DNA of 64,000 nucleotides, taken from positions 6,096,501 through 6,160,500 of the forward strand of contig JAQFVV010000030.1 in NCBI GenBank assembly GCA_028023455.1, given 5' to 3'. How positions within the stretch are numbered: position 1 is the stretch's first letter; every line of letters starts with the position of its first letter. Shown piece after piece: positions 46,110 to 58,216 of the stretch. Under the pieces are notes generated by a model. The model did not search any database. It was given only the letters and a program-made list of their open reading frames with translations, and had not been told where the DNA came from. Both the position numbers and the translations under genes were made by a program. The DNA is from Epiperipatus broadwayi (Eukaryota > Onychophora > Udeonychophora > Euonychophora > Peripatidae).

Positions 46110-46322
46110 AGTTGCATTAGACCTAAGATCTAGGTGCAGTACTTTCAGATCCAAGACTCCTCACTGACAAAGGCCACAAGCCAGAAACTAGTCTGGGGAT
46201 ATTGGATAAGTATGCACTAGATGGGGATTTTATGCACAAGCCTTCTGCCATCCATTGATTCTCTGGCTTGCAATGAGTGGCAATACATATAAAGAGTTTT
46301 GCCTGTTGTAGATAGTAACTAA
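46110..46322 (+). repeat. HH1 hammerhead-like repeat, best-preserved fold
   Basis: TCCTCA (46158-46163), CTGACAA (46164-46170; consensus CUGANGA, one change), stem II GGC-CACAA-GCC (46172-46182), GAAA (46184-46187), and a 2-bp stem III closing on the triplet GTC (46191-46193). Then TGGGGA (46194-46199) pairs with TCCTCA over 6 bp. This is a type I hammerhead with minimal stem III. The body continues to GAGTTTTGCCTGTT. Confidence 0.65.
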
Positions 46323-46324
46323 AA

Positions 46325-46905
46325 GAATATTATGACTTGAAATAATGAGAACTTTAAAGTTAAAAGCAATCACTGGGTGAACACTAAAAAAAGACAAAGA
46401 TGATTAAATATTGGTTCCAAAAGATATAGATATGTATATCCTATATTTGTATTTGTAACCATTAATCAATTTAACAAGATCTTATGTAATTGGTTTATGT
46501 TCGAATAAAGTGCCTTTGAAACTATTAAGATTATCATCTTTACAAGACCACTCTGATTTGAATGTATTATTAATGGTTTCCAGGATTATCTTCTCAAAAG
46601 CATGCTATAAATTATTCTATCAATTTTATTTTTGTCTTTCATCATTTCATAGTAATCATCCACACTTTCAACATTTTTATAGTCCTCATAGATTCATATT
46701 TTTTTACTATTATGAGTGCTATTATTATTTTACATAATACTATTAGTATTAATGTTAAAGTTTTATCCCTTCTATCTATATATTAGCACAATTTTTATGG
46801 ATTTATCAGCAAAATTATTTATTGTATAGAGAACATCATATAATTGTCACTTCAATTTAGATTTTCATCATCATAATAATAAAATAGTTTTATCACAAAA
46901 TCACC
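46325..46905. other. AT-rich stretch
   Basis: No element is recognised. Confidence 0.5.
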
Positions 46906-46919
46906 ATTTCCTATGCTTG

Positions 46920-47105
46920 CAAGATCTAGGTGCAGTACTCTCAGATCCAAGGCTCCTCACTGACGAAGGCTACAATCCAGAGACTAGTCTGGGAATATTA
47001 GATGAGTAGGCACTAGATGGGGATTTTATGCACAAGCCTTCTGGCATCCATTGATTACTCTGGCTTGCACTGAATGGCAATACATATAGATAATTTTTCC
47101 TGTTT
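46920..47105 (+). repeat. HH1 hammerhead-like repeat with intact CUGANGA
   Basis: TCCTCA (46954-46959), CTGACGA (46960-46966, fits CUGANGA), stem II weakened, GAGAC in place of GAAAC, GTC, then TGGGAATAT. The body as at 46200-46320 runs to about 47105. Confidence 0.65.
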
Positions 47106-47277
47106 TAAAATCGTTTTATCTGATTGTTGCCAATTTTATTATTTTTAACTGATATGAAGTATGCATATATAAATCACAGCTTTGAACTGATAATGCGATT
47201 TACATATGTCAGACTTTTTGCAGCCACAAGTTTGATACCATAAGCCTTAGATAAATATATTAGGATAAAGTAATTTG

Positions 47278-47352
47278 TGAGATGGGCCAACTAAAGAGTG
47301 CTGATTCAATGTGAAATGCTTCTTAGGGGTCATTTGTCTTTTTCAGATGTTT
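47278..47352. repeat. FB repeat, copy 8, diverged scrap
   Basis: GATGGGCCAACTAAAGAGTG, CTGATTCAATGTGAAATGC and TCATTTGTCTTTTTCAGATG parallel the inner FB arm. Confidence 0.5.
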
Positions 47353-47629
47353 TTATTTATATGTTTCAAGAATGTGTAGTGAAGTAGAAGTTTTAAGTGT
47401 ATCTAAAACAATCATTGAAATTATATATTTCATGGAATATCTTATTTCAAAAAAGAGACCAATAGAGAATACTTTAATGTTCTGATTTATATATTATAAC
47501 CTATAATATCTATTATAAATGATTATGAGGCATATATATATATATATATATAACCATTAAAAATCAGTCAACACTTAGACAATCCCAATATATATATATA
47601 GTAATATTATAATTCGATGTCTATATTTC

Positions 47630-48045
47630 TTCAAATCAATATACTGTAATCTTATAATTGATTATTTATAAATACAGTAATTAGATATATGTAAAGTATA
47701 ACTTAAATTTTTTTATCCACATATTAAATCATGTATTTATGGTTTTAACTTCAATTATAATAATGTAAAAATATTGCTAATTGAAAAAAATAACAAAAGG
47801 AAAATAAAGGAAGCTATGTTAATATACAAATACAAACAAGACTTAATTAACAGACAGGCAGTAAATGTTAAGATCACAGAATTGTGGGAAGGTTAGCCTT
47901 TCAAAGTGTTAGTTGACAAAGACTACTAGGATAGTCGAAAGCGCTTCTAAGTGGATAAAATTTTTACAGTTATATTATACATATATCTAATTACTGTATT
48001 TATAAATATTCAATTATAAGATTACATATATATATTGAATATTGC
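47630..48045 (+). repeat. Hammerhead-like motif (HH3) inside an inverted repeat
   Basis: Arms 47630-47725 and 47950-48045 are inverted copies sharing ATACTGTAATCTTATAATTG-type sequence. Between them: TTAG (47909-47912), TTGACAA (core, two changes), perfect 5-bp stem II GACTA-CTAGGA-TAGTC (47921-47936), GAAA (47937-47940), stem III AGC-GCT, then CTAA (47947-47950) pairing with TTAG. The sequence differs from HH1 and HH2. Confidence 0.5.
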
Positions 48046-48049
48046 CATA

Positions 48050-48365
48050 AATTAAATGAAAACATTTTTACAGCTGCAGAATATTGAATTTTCTTTGCCA
48101 AGTTGCATGATTTAGGCCACAGTTTTTATAATTCTTAAATAACACAAGTTTATTAAGAAGAGGATGTCTAACAAATTGGCATATAGGAGTTTTTTAAAAT
48201 CAAACTGAAAACAATGATTTCTCAATGATTTTTTAAAATTTCATAACAGCTGGTAGTAATTTACAAAAAATAAATAAAAATTCAACAATGAAAGCTTTTT
48301 GGAGTAAATCTAAAGCATAGCGTTTCAAAAACTGGAACTTATCATGCTATATAAAATTTAAGACA
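48050..48365. other. AT-rich stretch
   Basis: Nothing is recognised. Confidence 0.5.
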
Positions 48366-48640
48366 AGCTCTTCAATCCAGTATTAGTCTGAGAATAAGGA
48401 CTTAAATATTAAGAATAGAGAATTTATTACTTTCTAATACTTATTGATTACATAAACTTATATTAAATGGGCCTACAACGAAGAGCTGTCCTTATCTTTT
48501 CATATTGTTTTAATCTGAACAATTTGATGATTTGTTGTCATTGAATATTTTATAAAGTTTATTACAATATTTTGTCTTAGACTAAATCTATGACATAGAA
48601 GGGAAAGAAGTGATATTAGTAGTATTAGAACTGTGTTATA
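48365..48640 (+). repeat. Diverged relative of the 13000-13230 HH1 body
   Basis: TTCAATCCAGTATTAGTCTG, AGAATAAGGACTTAAAT and CTAAATCTATGACATAGAAG correspond in order to the sequence after the hammerhead-like core at 13000. Confidence 0.4.
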
Positions 48641-48980
48641 AAAGTATCATGTTATGTGATAATTATCATCACATGGTTTGGTGTAGTAGTCTGTTTTCAT
48701 TGGCTAATATTAATTTATATAGTTGTTTTGATTAAAAAATGCATTATATTAAACAATATATTGTTGACAGAAAAATTATAATAGTAACAACCTGAAGCAT
48801 ATTTTTGGAATGGAGTGGTTTAATAATGGCCTGTAAGACATTAATGATAGATTTAAAACTAAATTTATTAGTGAGAAAACTGCAGAGAGAAAATGGTAGA
48901 TAGAAAACATTCTTGCATACAAATAGTAAATTATTATGGGGGAATTAAAGTTTTCTGCTGATAAAAAAACATACTTGATT

Positions 48981-49117
48981 ATGTAAGTAATATTTATTAA
49001 GGCTATAAACCTCAAGAGTGTACGCATGAAAATGCGAAGGTAGGGACCTCTACAGGTCTTAACCACAAGCATGCGCACACTCTTGAGGTTTATAGCCTTA
49101 ATAAATATTACATACAT
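48981..49117. repeat. Near-perfect 48-bp palindrome with 41-nt loop
   Basis: The left arm 48981-49028 (ATGTAAGTAATATTTATTAA ... GTGTACGCATG) is mirrored at 49070-49117 with two mismatches. The loop holds GACCT-CTAC-AGGTC. It is unrelated to the FB family by eye. Confidence 0.9.
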
Positions 49118-49119
49118 GC

Positions 49120-49848
49120 TTAGGTTAAAGTTTTATCCAATTTTAACGTAACAATAACCGTTCTTCTCTTTATTTTTAAAAATGTCTATAATCTCTCTCT
49201 CTATGGAAGTTTTTTTTAAAAATATATATATATTTATTTTGCAATTGATTTTTGCTACAAAAAACTAAATCATTATGAAGATTATTAAAGATAGCATTTA
49301 AAATTACTAAAAAAATTTTTATAAAACTTTATAATTTATATAAATTCATCTTAAAAACATTTCTATATAGTAAACCTTTACTTGGTATCAAAGACAGTAA
49401 ATCTATAATTATTGAACAATTATTTAGACTATTTAAATAAATTATTAAAGTTGTCATGAAAATATATCCTCATGTTATATATTGTTTTCACTATAATTAG
49501 AAAACAAATTTTTTTTACTATAATTGAATATGACAAAAATCATAATTTAATGAGAGCTTGTGCTTCTAAGCATTAATTTTGTTATTTCTTTTGCAAATTA
49601 TTTCAATATTTTGAAACACCAAATCTTCTTTTGTGTGAATTTGCAACTAATTTGTTCTCTTATTAAAAAACTTAATGCCAATTTTTTTTCAGTGAGTTTT
49701 TTTTCTTTATAGTAGAGTATTAGAAATGCTACTAAGAGAAGAAATAAATTATGCTAATATATTCCAAAAGTTTCAAATCAGTATAATTGAATGGTGTTTT
49801 AGTTTTGATGCAATTTGTAATTCTATTAGTTTTGCTTGCAGGTGTTTC
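49120..49848. other. AT-rich stretch
   Basis: Nothing is recognised. Confidence 0.6.
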
Positions 49849-49849
49849 T

Positions 49850-49959
49850 CATTGTTAGCCGAGAGGTATCGCAGCCGCCATGCAAGCAAGTAGTTGTTTG
49901 CAGACGGTTGTGGGTTCGCGTCCCGGCCGATGCTATGACACATGGAAAAAAAAAAAAAA
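49850..49959 (+). repeat. tRNA-derived SINE-1, copy 6 (5' variant)
   Basis: TTAGCCGAGAGGTATCGCAG ... GGGTTCGCGTCCCGGCCGA ... CACATGG and A13. The usual GTCAAGC start is missing, and it shares the extra AGCAGC/GTTTGCAG block with copy 3. Confidence 0.85.
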
Positions 49960-52140
49960 TCTTTTCTTAAAATAACAGTATTCTTATTCAGTTTTATTTA
50001 AAAGAATCAAAAAATTCTAAAATATCTCTTTAAACAATCTTTTTCCAAGTATGTTAATTTTGAGAAAAATAAAAGTGTTCAAATTTTTTATTATTTATTG
50101 CTCAACTTAATTTGTACTTTAAATTCGTCAACTAATTTCATTAAAAATACCAATAACTACATTCAATGAATTAATAAATCTTTTTTTATATATTAAAAGC
50201 GCCATCTACATTATTATTCCAGGAGTTCATCGAATTAGCAGTATGATAAAATTGATATGTTTATTTAGCAATCTAATTGCTGTTAGTTTATATTTTAATA
50301 CACGTTTTTATAATTTATTGCTTCATTATGTTCATTAAGTCAATGATGTGTAGACATGAAAATATGCATTCATTAAAGATTTTTCTTCAAAAAGATAATA
50401 CAATAAAAGATATTAAAATTCGTTCTTTAGATTAAATAGTTATTAACTGTAACTTTACTAATAATACACTTTCCTCTTAAGTAAATGCCTTTTCACATTT
50501 TATGTACAAATAGTGTAAAAAAATGTGTATTTTTAATATATATGTATTAACATTAAGTTGTATAACAAGTTTTGAAGTGAGAATAGCTTTGATGTTTCTT
50601 GTTAGTAATTACCATTAAATTTTTAGTTGTTTTGTTATCTTCTATATTTTTCTCGATTAGAAATTTTTAGTGTAAGTTTGATAAAACAATATGAATAATT
50701 TTTATATAACTGTCATTGCTGAAATAAAAATCGCCCTTTTACAATTTGGATCCATAGTAGTATTCTAAACCATAATCAACAAAATGATAGTTCTTACTTG
50801 ATTAGTATATCTTTGTGTGTATGTGTGTGTATAATCCATTTAAGCTTTGACAGTTAATTGTAAGCAAAATAGTTAATAGTAAAGCATAAGAATAAAACAA
50901 AACAAAAATACAATAGAAAATTTAAGATTGAAGTATATAAAATATATGCCTCTCATAATATTTTCAGTGTGATTTTAATATTTTTAGCTATGCAATATAA
51001 TATTAACTAGGTTACAGCTCTGTTTAATATATACACACAATATATATATGTAAGTAAAAAAATAGCAATTTTCTAATTATAGTTTAAAATTCATACAATT
51101 GATTCAATTAGTAAAATAATAATTTATATTTTTGCAATGACATTTATGTAAATGTTATCTACTTAATCAAAAGTTATTATAATCTCGTCTTTGTTGAAAC
51201 TTCGGTTATAAAAATTATTTAATTATTTTACTATTTTTACATTTCATATTTATATAAAAAATGTAAAAGTTGAAACAATTAAAATAAAATAATTTGTTGA
51301 TTAATAATAAATGTACTCCATATTTTTTAATCTATGACCTGTTGACTGTCATCCATACAATACATATAAAACTAATCATTTTATTCGTACAGATAATTTT
51401 AAAAAATACATTAAATACACCACTAAGCTTTAGCATAGAATTTCAGAGTATTAACCTGGCTTAAGATTGAAAAATTTTAATGTCTGATTTAACCATTGTC
51501 TTATATTCTTACTTCCATAATAAAATTCATAAAGTAATCCCATAAATACGTTTTCTTATCTGAGTTAATATCGGCCAAAAGCTATATAATATTATAATTT
51601 AAAATAAATAAATTATACTTCTATCAAGGCAGAATGGAAGTTGATTGATGAAAAATTTCGAATAAAAAAATTATTGAAATATGAAACCTTAATAAATATT
51701 AATTACGAAACTATGACCAATTAACATTATTTTCATGTTGTTTGATTACGAAGGCTTTGTCAAAAGATTTCCAATAATCTTTAGAAAAGACCACTAGTAG
51801 AATTTGTGCTTTGAGATGATTTATAATATAGTTCGTATAATAAGTAAATTGAAATCTTTTAAATAATCCAGAATTTTTGATTTCCTTCATTAATATTAAT
51901 GTTATAAACTGTAAGCCTCCATAAATTTCATATCACTTTTTTAAAAATACGTCATAAAACTGATTTATGTTTAAATGTTTGATTTATTGTTTACAGGTAT
52001 TGTAAAAAACAATTAAATTAAATTTAAAAAAAATATTAAAATGTGAATATTACTCACTAAGATTAATATATATAATTTTAACTTTTTAAAACAACTTTTA
52101 AACTAATTCTAAAAAAGTTAGAATTTTCTCATATATTCAT
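49960..52140. other. AT-rich stretch
   Basis: 2.2 kb without a recognised gene or repeat. Confidence 0.6.
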
Positions 52141-52144
52141 TCGT

Positions 52145-53560
52145 TATCATCATCCCTTTCCAGCATTTTAAGTCCACTGCAAAAGGAAAATCTCTTCAAT
52201 TTTAATACAATTTGTGATTCATAACCTCACTTATTTCATTATTTTCCCTCCCAAATGATCTCTGGTTAGGTTTTTCACAATCTATTGGAATCCAGTTTAA
52301 GACTTCTTCTGTCCAACTTTTATTATTTCTTTTAGTAATATGACCACTTAACATTTCAGTCTCTTAATTATTTCGATAATGTCAGTTTGTTTTATCATCC
52401 AAGCATTTCCATTATCAAAATATTTCACTTCTGGTTCCTTCTTGTTACTGTCACCATACTTCTCTCCATACTTTAGTAAGTGTTTTGAAATCTCTCGATT
52501 ACTCCTTTGTTAAGTGTCTAAGTCTCAGATTCATAAGTAAGAACCAATAAAATATATTTATTAAAGATCTCCTTATATATATATATATATATGTAAAACA
52601 TTGACTGGGAAGCGAACCCAGGCCAGCTGCTTGGAAGGCAGCTATGCTAACCACTAGGCCACCAATGGTTGACAAAGATCTTTTTCAACCATAAATATAT
52701 TTCTTTTTTTTTAATATTTTTTATTTCTGCCAAAAGCACTCCATCCAGTTTAATTCTATAATTATTTTCTTCTGTTATGGTTTCATTTGCATTAATAATC
52801 TGACTAAGATATTTTTAATTAAGTTTTTTTAATTCGTTTTATTTTCTTGTTGAAGAAAATCCATTGAACATTACTTCAGTATATTTAATATTTATCTTTA
52901 GGCCAACTTTTTATTATTATTTATGTCTGATAATTTTTGCAATTATTTTCTGAAGTGGGAAGCATTATCTGAAAAAGTAATGACATCATTTGCAACACTT
53001 AAATGAGTTAAATAATCTCTATGTATTTTATTTATTTAGCACCTTATTTTAATCAATAGAAAATTATAGTAAAATGCTATGAAACAAATGTAATTTCATA
53101 ATTTAGTAATTTAAATCTTAATTATTCACATTCCTTGGCCCTTTCTGTAACTTCTCTTAATTTTTGAATGTGATCCACTGTGTTAAAATCACTTTTTAAA
53201 ACCAATTGTTTTTTTTTTGTTTGGTTTGAATCCAAATTTTACAATAGAGGAGTTGTGAGTATTTTGACAAAGATTTCATATAAAACTGATAGAAGACTGA
53301 TAGAACAGTAATTTTAATATCTTCTTTGTCATCTCTCTGCATATATATGTTTACCATGTAGATATTTAGTATATAGCTTTGCCAACAGTTTTTCTATTTC
53401 TTCACTTTTAAGATATCAACAACAATTCTATTATTTTTTTGAGCTTTGCAAGTTTTCACTTCTTCATTTAAAATTATTGCCAATTCAGAAAGTGACTTAT
53501 TGTAATGATTTCTTTGTTTTCTTGTTGTTCATTTCTATATAATTATTTGTAGAACTTTTC
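52145..53560 (-). mobile_element. Decayed RTE-like LINE copy
   Basis: Read on the minus strand from 3' to 5': C-terminal tail (TATTGGAATCCAGTTTAAGA, TCTCTCCATACTT on +), then YLG and RT palm traces (ATTAATAATCTGACTAAGAT, ATTGAACATTACTTCAGTA, ACATCATTTGCAACACTTAA), all aligning with 16430-17230. A SINE is inserted at 52590. The 5' limit is uncertain. Confidence 0.65.
52590..52673 (-). repeat. tRNA-derived SINE-1, copy 7
   Basis: Minus strand: GTCAACCATTGGTGGCCTAG ... GGGTTCGCTTCCCAGTCAAT ... with (TA)n in place of the A tail. Flanks AAAGATCTCCTT and AAAGATCTTTTT suggest a target duplication. Confidence 0.85.
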
Positions 53561-54255
53561 CAGCATTTCAGTCCCATATGTTTCTCTATTTAGTAATAAT
53601 TCCATCTTTTCTTATCATTGTTAAAACTACTTTTCTTTTAGTATCAAGTTGTTATTTTATAATTTTGGAAACTTTCCTTGCCAGTTCACAACTGTATTTT
53701 TTTATACCTTTATTAACTCTTTTTTATAGTATTTTACAGAATTCTAGGTTTTCAGTTTTTATTAAATCATTTTTAAATATTTTTATATATTTTTTGCCCT
53801 TCATACAATATAAAATGTATTAATAAATTACTTCTTTTTACTAGCTATTTTTGTTGCATCTTTTAATAGAGTATCAGCCATCTTCTTATTGATGTCAAAT
53901 AAGTTTGAACCATCTTCAAAGCTTAACAATATTTTAAACCTATTAGCAAGTTCTAATTTAAATTCATTGAAATGTATTTGACAGTTATAAACATCAAGTG
54001 TTAAGATTATATTTTTTAAATAGTTTTGTCCCTCTAGTTTTTTTACAACTCATATTAAAAAATGTTATTGATCTGTTATGGTTAAAATAAAATATAGATT
54101 TATTCCTCTTAAGAATCTCATTCAGATAAAATTTCATTTAAAAAAATGACAAAATTTTTTGCTTAACTGTTATTAATAGTAATTTGCTCTCTGAAATTTC
54201 ATATAAGGTACAGTATACTTAACTTTGCCAACATCTGTTAGAGATCATTACCATC
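53560..54255. other. AT-rich stretch, perhaps further LINE decay
   Basis: Only low-complexity frames are seen. Confidence 0.4.
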
Positions 54256-54790
54256 AAGATTTTCAATCATTATGTGATCCACTGTGGGATGAAGGTCTCT
54301 CCAAGTTTATTCCATTTTCTCTAATCTCTAGCCTCACTTTTCTACATCACCCTAGCACACATCTTTTATTTCATCCATCCATCTCACTTGTGGTCTCTTT
54401 CTAGGTCTTTTACAATCTCTTGGAATCCTGTTTAAGATTTCAATTGTCCATCTATTATCATTTCTTCTAGAAATATATCCAGTATAGCTCCATTGCAATT
54501 TCTTAATTCTTTCTATGATGTCATTAACACTTGTTTGTTCTCTCATCCATATATTTCATTTTCAATCTCTTCTTGTGATTCCTAACATGTATCTCTGCAT
54601 AGTTCTTTGAGTAGTCTAAAGTTTTCTGTATTGCTCTAATGTTAAATGTCCAAGTCACACATGTAACACATAGACCCATTTCGTTTTAAGTTATTTCTGC
54701 CAAAAACATTCTAACCAAGTTTAATTTTATGATTAATTTCACCTACTATGTTTTCATCTATAGTAATAATCTGAGCAAGGTATTTGTAGA
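54255..54790 (-). mobile_element. RTE-like LINE 3' fragment
   Basis: The minus strand has IIERIKKLQWSYTGYISRRN then DNRWTIEILNRIPRDCKRP and RPQVRWMDEI, the RTE-like tail, extending upstream to the YLG region before truncation near 54790. Confidence 0.8.
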
Positions 54791-54964
54791 AATTTGGCAT
54801 GCTATAAGCTATTTAAAAATATGACCTTATTATATATAGTTAGTAAATTTTTTCCTCAAAATATGATCCAATAACAAAAATAAGAAGAAATGTTATAACC
54901 AAGCCAGCAATAGTTTACCGTTGCTTTTATATATACATGTAATAAGAATTTTAGAAGTTATTAA

Positions 54965-55065
54965 ACAAGGCAAAACTTTCCATACAGTAGTGCCACCCTG
55001 TGCCAACCAGAGTAATCAATGGATGAACTATTGTATGGAGAGTTTTTCCTTGTTTAATAACAATT
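54965..55065 (-). repeat. HH1 body scrap
   Basis: CAAAACTTTCCATACAGTAG, GCCAACCAGAGTAATCAATG and TGTATGGAGAGTTTTTCCT match the HH1 3' body in inverted halves. The ribozyme part is absent. Confidence 0.5.
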
Positions 55066-55404
55066 ATGTGCTAGTATAAGAGATGGTGATCATGTGAATT
55101 TTAGAAGCTATTTAATTTTTATGTCAAATAGTATAAAAAATTGTAAAACTTATTTGTATACAGATTTTTGCTTAGCAATGGGCTTCTATTAACTAATGAC
55201 ACTACCTGTATAATTTAGATGCTTATATTATCAAATTTCTTGGGTTATAATTTACTGTATGCCTTTGACAAAATGCTCTTAATAATCAAAGTTCATTTGG
55301 TTGTCTTAACATGACTAATTTGAATAAATGGTCCTCAGTAAACCAAACTAATACAGATATTATAATTAACTATCGTAATAAAAATTGAAAATTTGTGTTT
55401 ATTT

Positions 55405-55825
55405 ATTGCAATTAGAAGGACTTGAACTCCGATTTTCAAGCTCTCCATAGCTATCCACACCATCTTATACAATTAATACACATGACCACATAAATGTGAA
55501 AAAGATAAATGAGCTCCAATATATGTATTTTCTACTGAACCAGTACTCATCAGTTGGTCCACATCACCATCTCCTACACATATATACAATTAGTGCTCAG
55601 TTTATATTAAGATAGCAAATCCTCATATTTTAATGGACAAGCCTTAATCTTCTCCACCCTCCAACTCTTCAGCCATTCATACCATTGAAGATCTGAGGAT
55701 GAGTACTATTTCAGTAAGAAATATGTATATTGGAGATCGATTATCCTTTCACATGTATGTGGTCATGTGTATCAGTTATATAAAATGGAGCGGATAGCTA
55801 TGGGGTGCTTGAAAGTCTGAGCTAA
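55405..55825. repeat. FB repeat, copy 9
   Basis: It starts AGAAGGACTTGAACTCCGAT (complement B-box-like, GGAGTTCAAGTCC). The centre is near 55690 and the right part ends TTGAAAGTCTGAGCTAAAG. It is a diverged palindrome with a shortened right arm. Confidence 0.7.
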
Positions 55826-55829
55826 AGTT

Positions 55830-57300
55830 TTTCTAATTACATTAAGTTGCGTTTATTTATTCTAAAATACCACCAATAAGCTATTAAAATATATACAGTA
55901 TTTTTTGTCTTTATAACTTTTTAATTTTTTTTTTTTAATTTTATTTAAAAAACGAAAAACTTTAAACATACTAAAGCAATGACTGTCTCATATTTTTATG
56001 ATTATACAGTTTTAATGAAGTAATAAAAATATTGTTAGAGCACAGTCCTAGTATGTAATTAGATGTATAAAGAATCTTTTGCAATTTTTTTGCCAAATTA
56101 ACTTTTGTTTGCATTGTATAAAGTTTAAATCCTGAAAATAACTTCAGAATAGTAATTTGTATAAAATAATGTTTATTTTCAATTACTGTAATCTGGAAGA
56201 AAAAGTAATTTTATTTTCAATTGTTGATTTATCAAGATTTCACCAATCTAATCTGTGATTCCTCACGCATACCTAAGCGTTTTATGACTCACCTGTATTT
56301 CCTGAAAGTTAAGATTAAAAACAAAAAAAAAAAAAAACGTTTGGGCTAGCGAGCAAGTTTAACTGCCGTGTCAAGGGCTGGAGGCTAAAAGTTTCAATTT
56401 ACGTTTCTATAAAGCCTATTTTGGAGTGTTCGAAACTCTGATGAGTAATCAACTAACAAATAAAAAATATGTTCTGTTCCGACTTATAAAACGAGTTTTA
56501 TTTAATAAAAAAATTAATAGATTTAAATTCTAATAAAACGTTTTAAAATATTTTTTATCTTTGAATTAATAACCCCATTAAAACAATCTTTTTTCTTAAA
56601 AAAAAAAAATCTAGATTTAAGTAGATAAAGTTATTAATTTTTTTTTTTAAACTAAAGAATTCATATTTACGTATAGATAGAAAGTAAAATAAATAATGTA
56701 ATATATATATTCAAAATTCTATTTTTATCTATTTTTTTTTTTACCAAAAGCAAAAATGCTAAGAATTTTTTCTATTTACAAAATATTTTGGATGGAATTT
56801 GAATTATGATTCAAATCCCTTTATTGCAATTTAATGGCTTTCTATTTAGCTCATTTATACCATAAATAATTTTGAATGTGATGAAATTATCGAGATGTTA
56901 TAATAATTTTTGTTTTGGGATTTTATTTTATTTTTTAAAGTTATCAGAGAATCTTTCTTTAAAACTCTTCGGAAATGTAAAATCGGTTGACCTACATTCC
57001 TTTTTGAAACGTTAACAAATTAAATGTACACCAATTAATAAACAAGCTAACATAAGCTTAACCAAATATAAACGAAATTACTTAAGACAAAATATTTATT
57101 AAAAACTTCTTTTCATTTAAAATTATAAGATAGGAATATAAACGATAGAAAATTGCTTTAAAAGACTAGAAAGAAGAAAGAAAAAGATTTAGTTGAAAGT
57201 TAAATTAAATATACTATTATATTATTCTTACTTATATTATTTTTACTTATTTAATTAAATCAAGTTTGAATTGTTTTATTTTATAGAAAAAAAATTAAAT
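55830..57300. other. AT-rich stretch with A/T tracts
   Basis: A slightly GC-richer patch lies at 56230-56450, without a readable frame. Confidence 0.5.
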
Positions 57301-57371
57301 TCCAAATCTTTCGGATAACTTGCTTTTGTTAAACTAAATACATTCAGTTTTTGTAAGCGAAGAAAAAAGGG

Positions 57372-57521
57372 ATGATAAACGCACTGGTCAACCCTGGTTG
57401 GTGGAACAGACATGGAGACAGTTTAGACTATATCACATCACCGTACCGATCTCAATCGTCTGTACCCACTGAAAGCCTAAATCCAAGTGCTCCAATGACC
57501 CTATCCCAGATCAAAACTTGA
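57372..57521 (+). CDS. Unrecognised 49-codon frame in a GC-richer patch
   Basis: ATG at 57372 opens MINALVNPGWWNRHGDSLDY, then SPYRSQSSVPTESLNP and SQIKT before a stop. The base composition stands out from the surroundings. No donor site is clear before the stop. A +1-shifted frame is also open over much of the stretch, so coding is not proven. Downstream AATAAA-like ATAAATT at 57685 could end a transcript. It could be a small peptide, or an alternative first exon in the paramyosin region. Confidence 0.25.
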   Translation: MINALVNPGWWNRHGDSLDYITSPYRSQSSVPTESLNPSAPMTLSQIKT

Positions 57522-58216
57522 TTGAACTCTACTCAAAGGATTCAGCTTTACTGAATGTTAATCTTATGAATTGGTTAATTGATAGACTATCTCACTCACC
57601 TTTTGCTTATAAAAAAACTCATAAGTTGTAATTGATTTCAATTGTAGCTGTTTATGTACCTAGAATTAGACCTAAATAGAATGTAAATAAATTGTTATTG
57701 AAAGTAAGAAAAAAGCAGCATTTAAAAGGCTAAGCATTTCCACCCTCTCCCTATCAAGAGAAACAGGCGAATAGAGAGATTTTGTGTGTAATTTTTTGTT
57801 CATGATTTACCGTATTTATTCTCCAGCTGAAAATAGCTAGACAAATCAAATATATATTCTACGATAATTAAATGGCGGACTGGGTTACATAAAGTTGTCT
57901 ATTTTTTTTTTAAAAAACCCCAGAATACTTGTTTAAAGCCTAAAACAATTTTTCCAAAAAATTATCTGTTCCGGATTCGAAATCCTGGGCGTGGGCATGA
58001 TAGAAAGATACGTTAATTACTAGATTATGCGGTCCACTATTCAATGATATATTACTATTTATATATCTTTTAACATTACATATATATTTAAAACTAATGT
58101 TTAACCATATATTTTTATTAACTTTATAATTTGAAAAAGTGATTTTTTTAAAAAAAATGTAGTCTTAACGATGTGTAGAAATCCATTGGGGTCCATAGTG
58201 TACGTGGTTTTTATTT

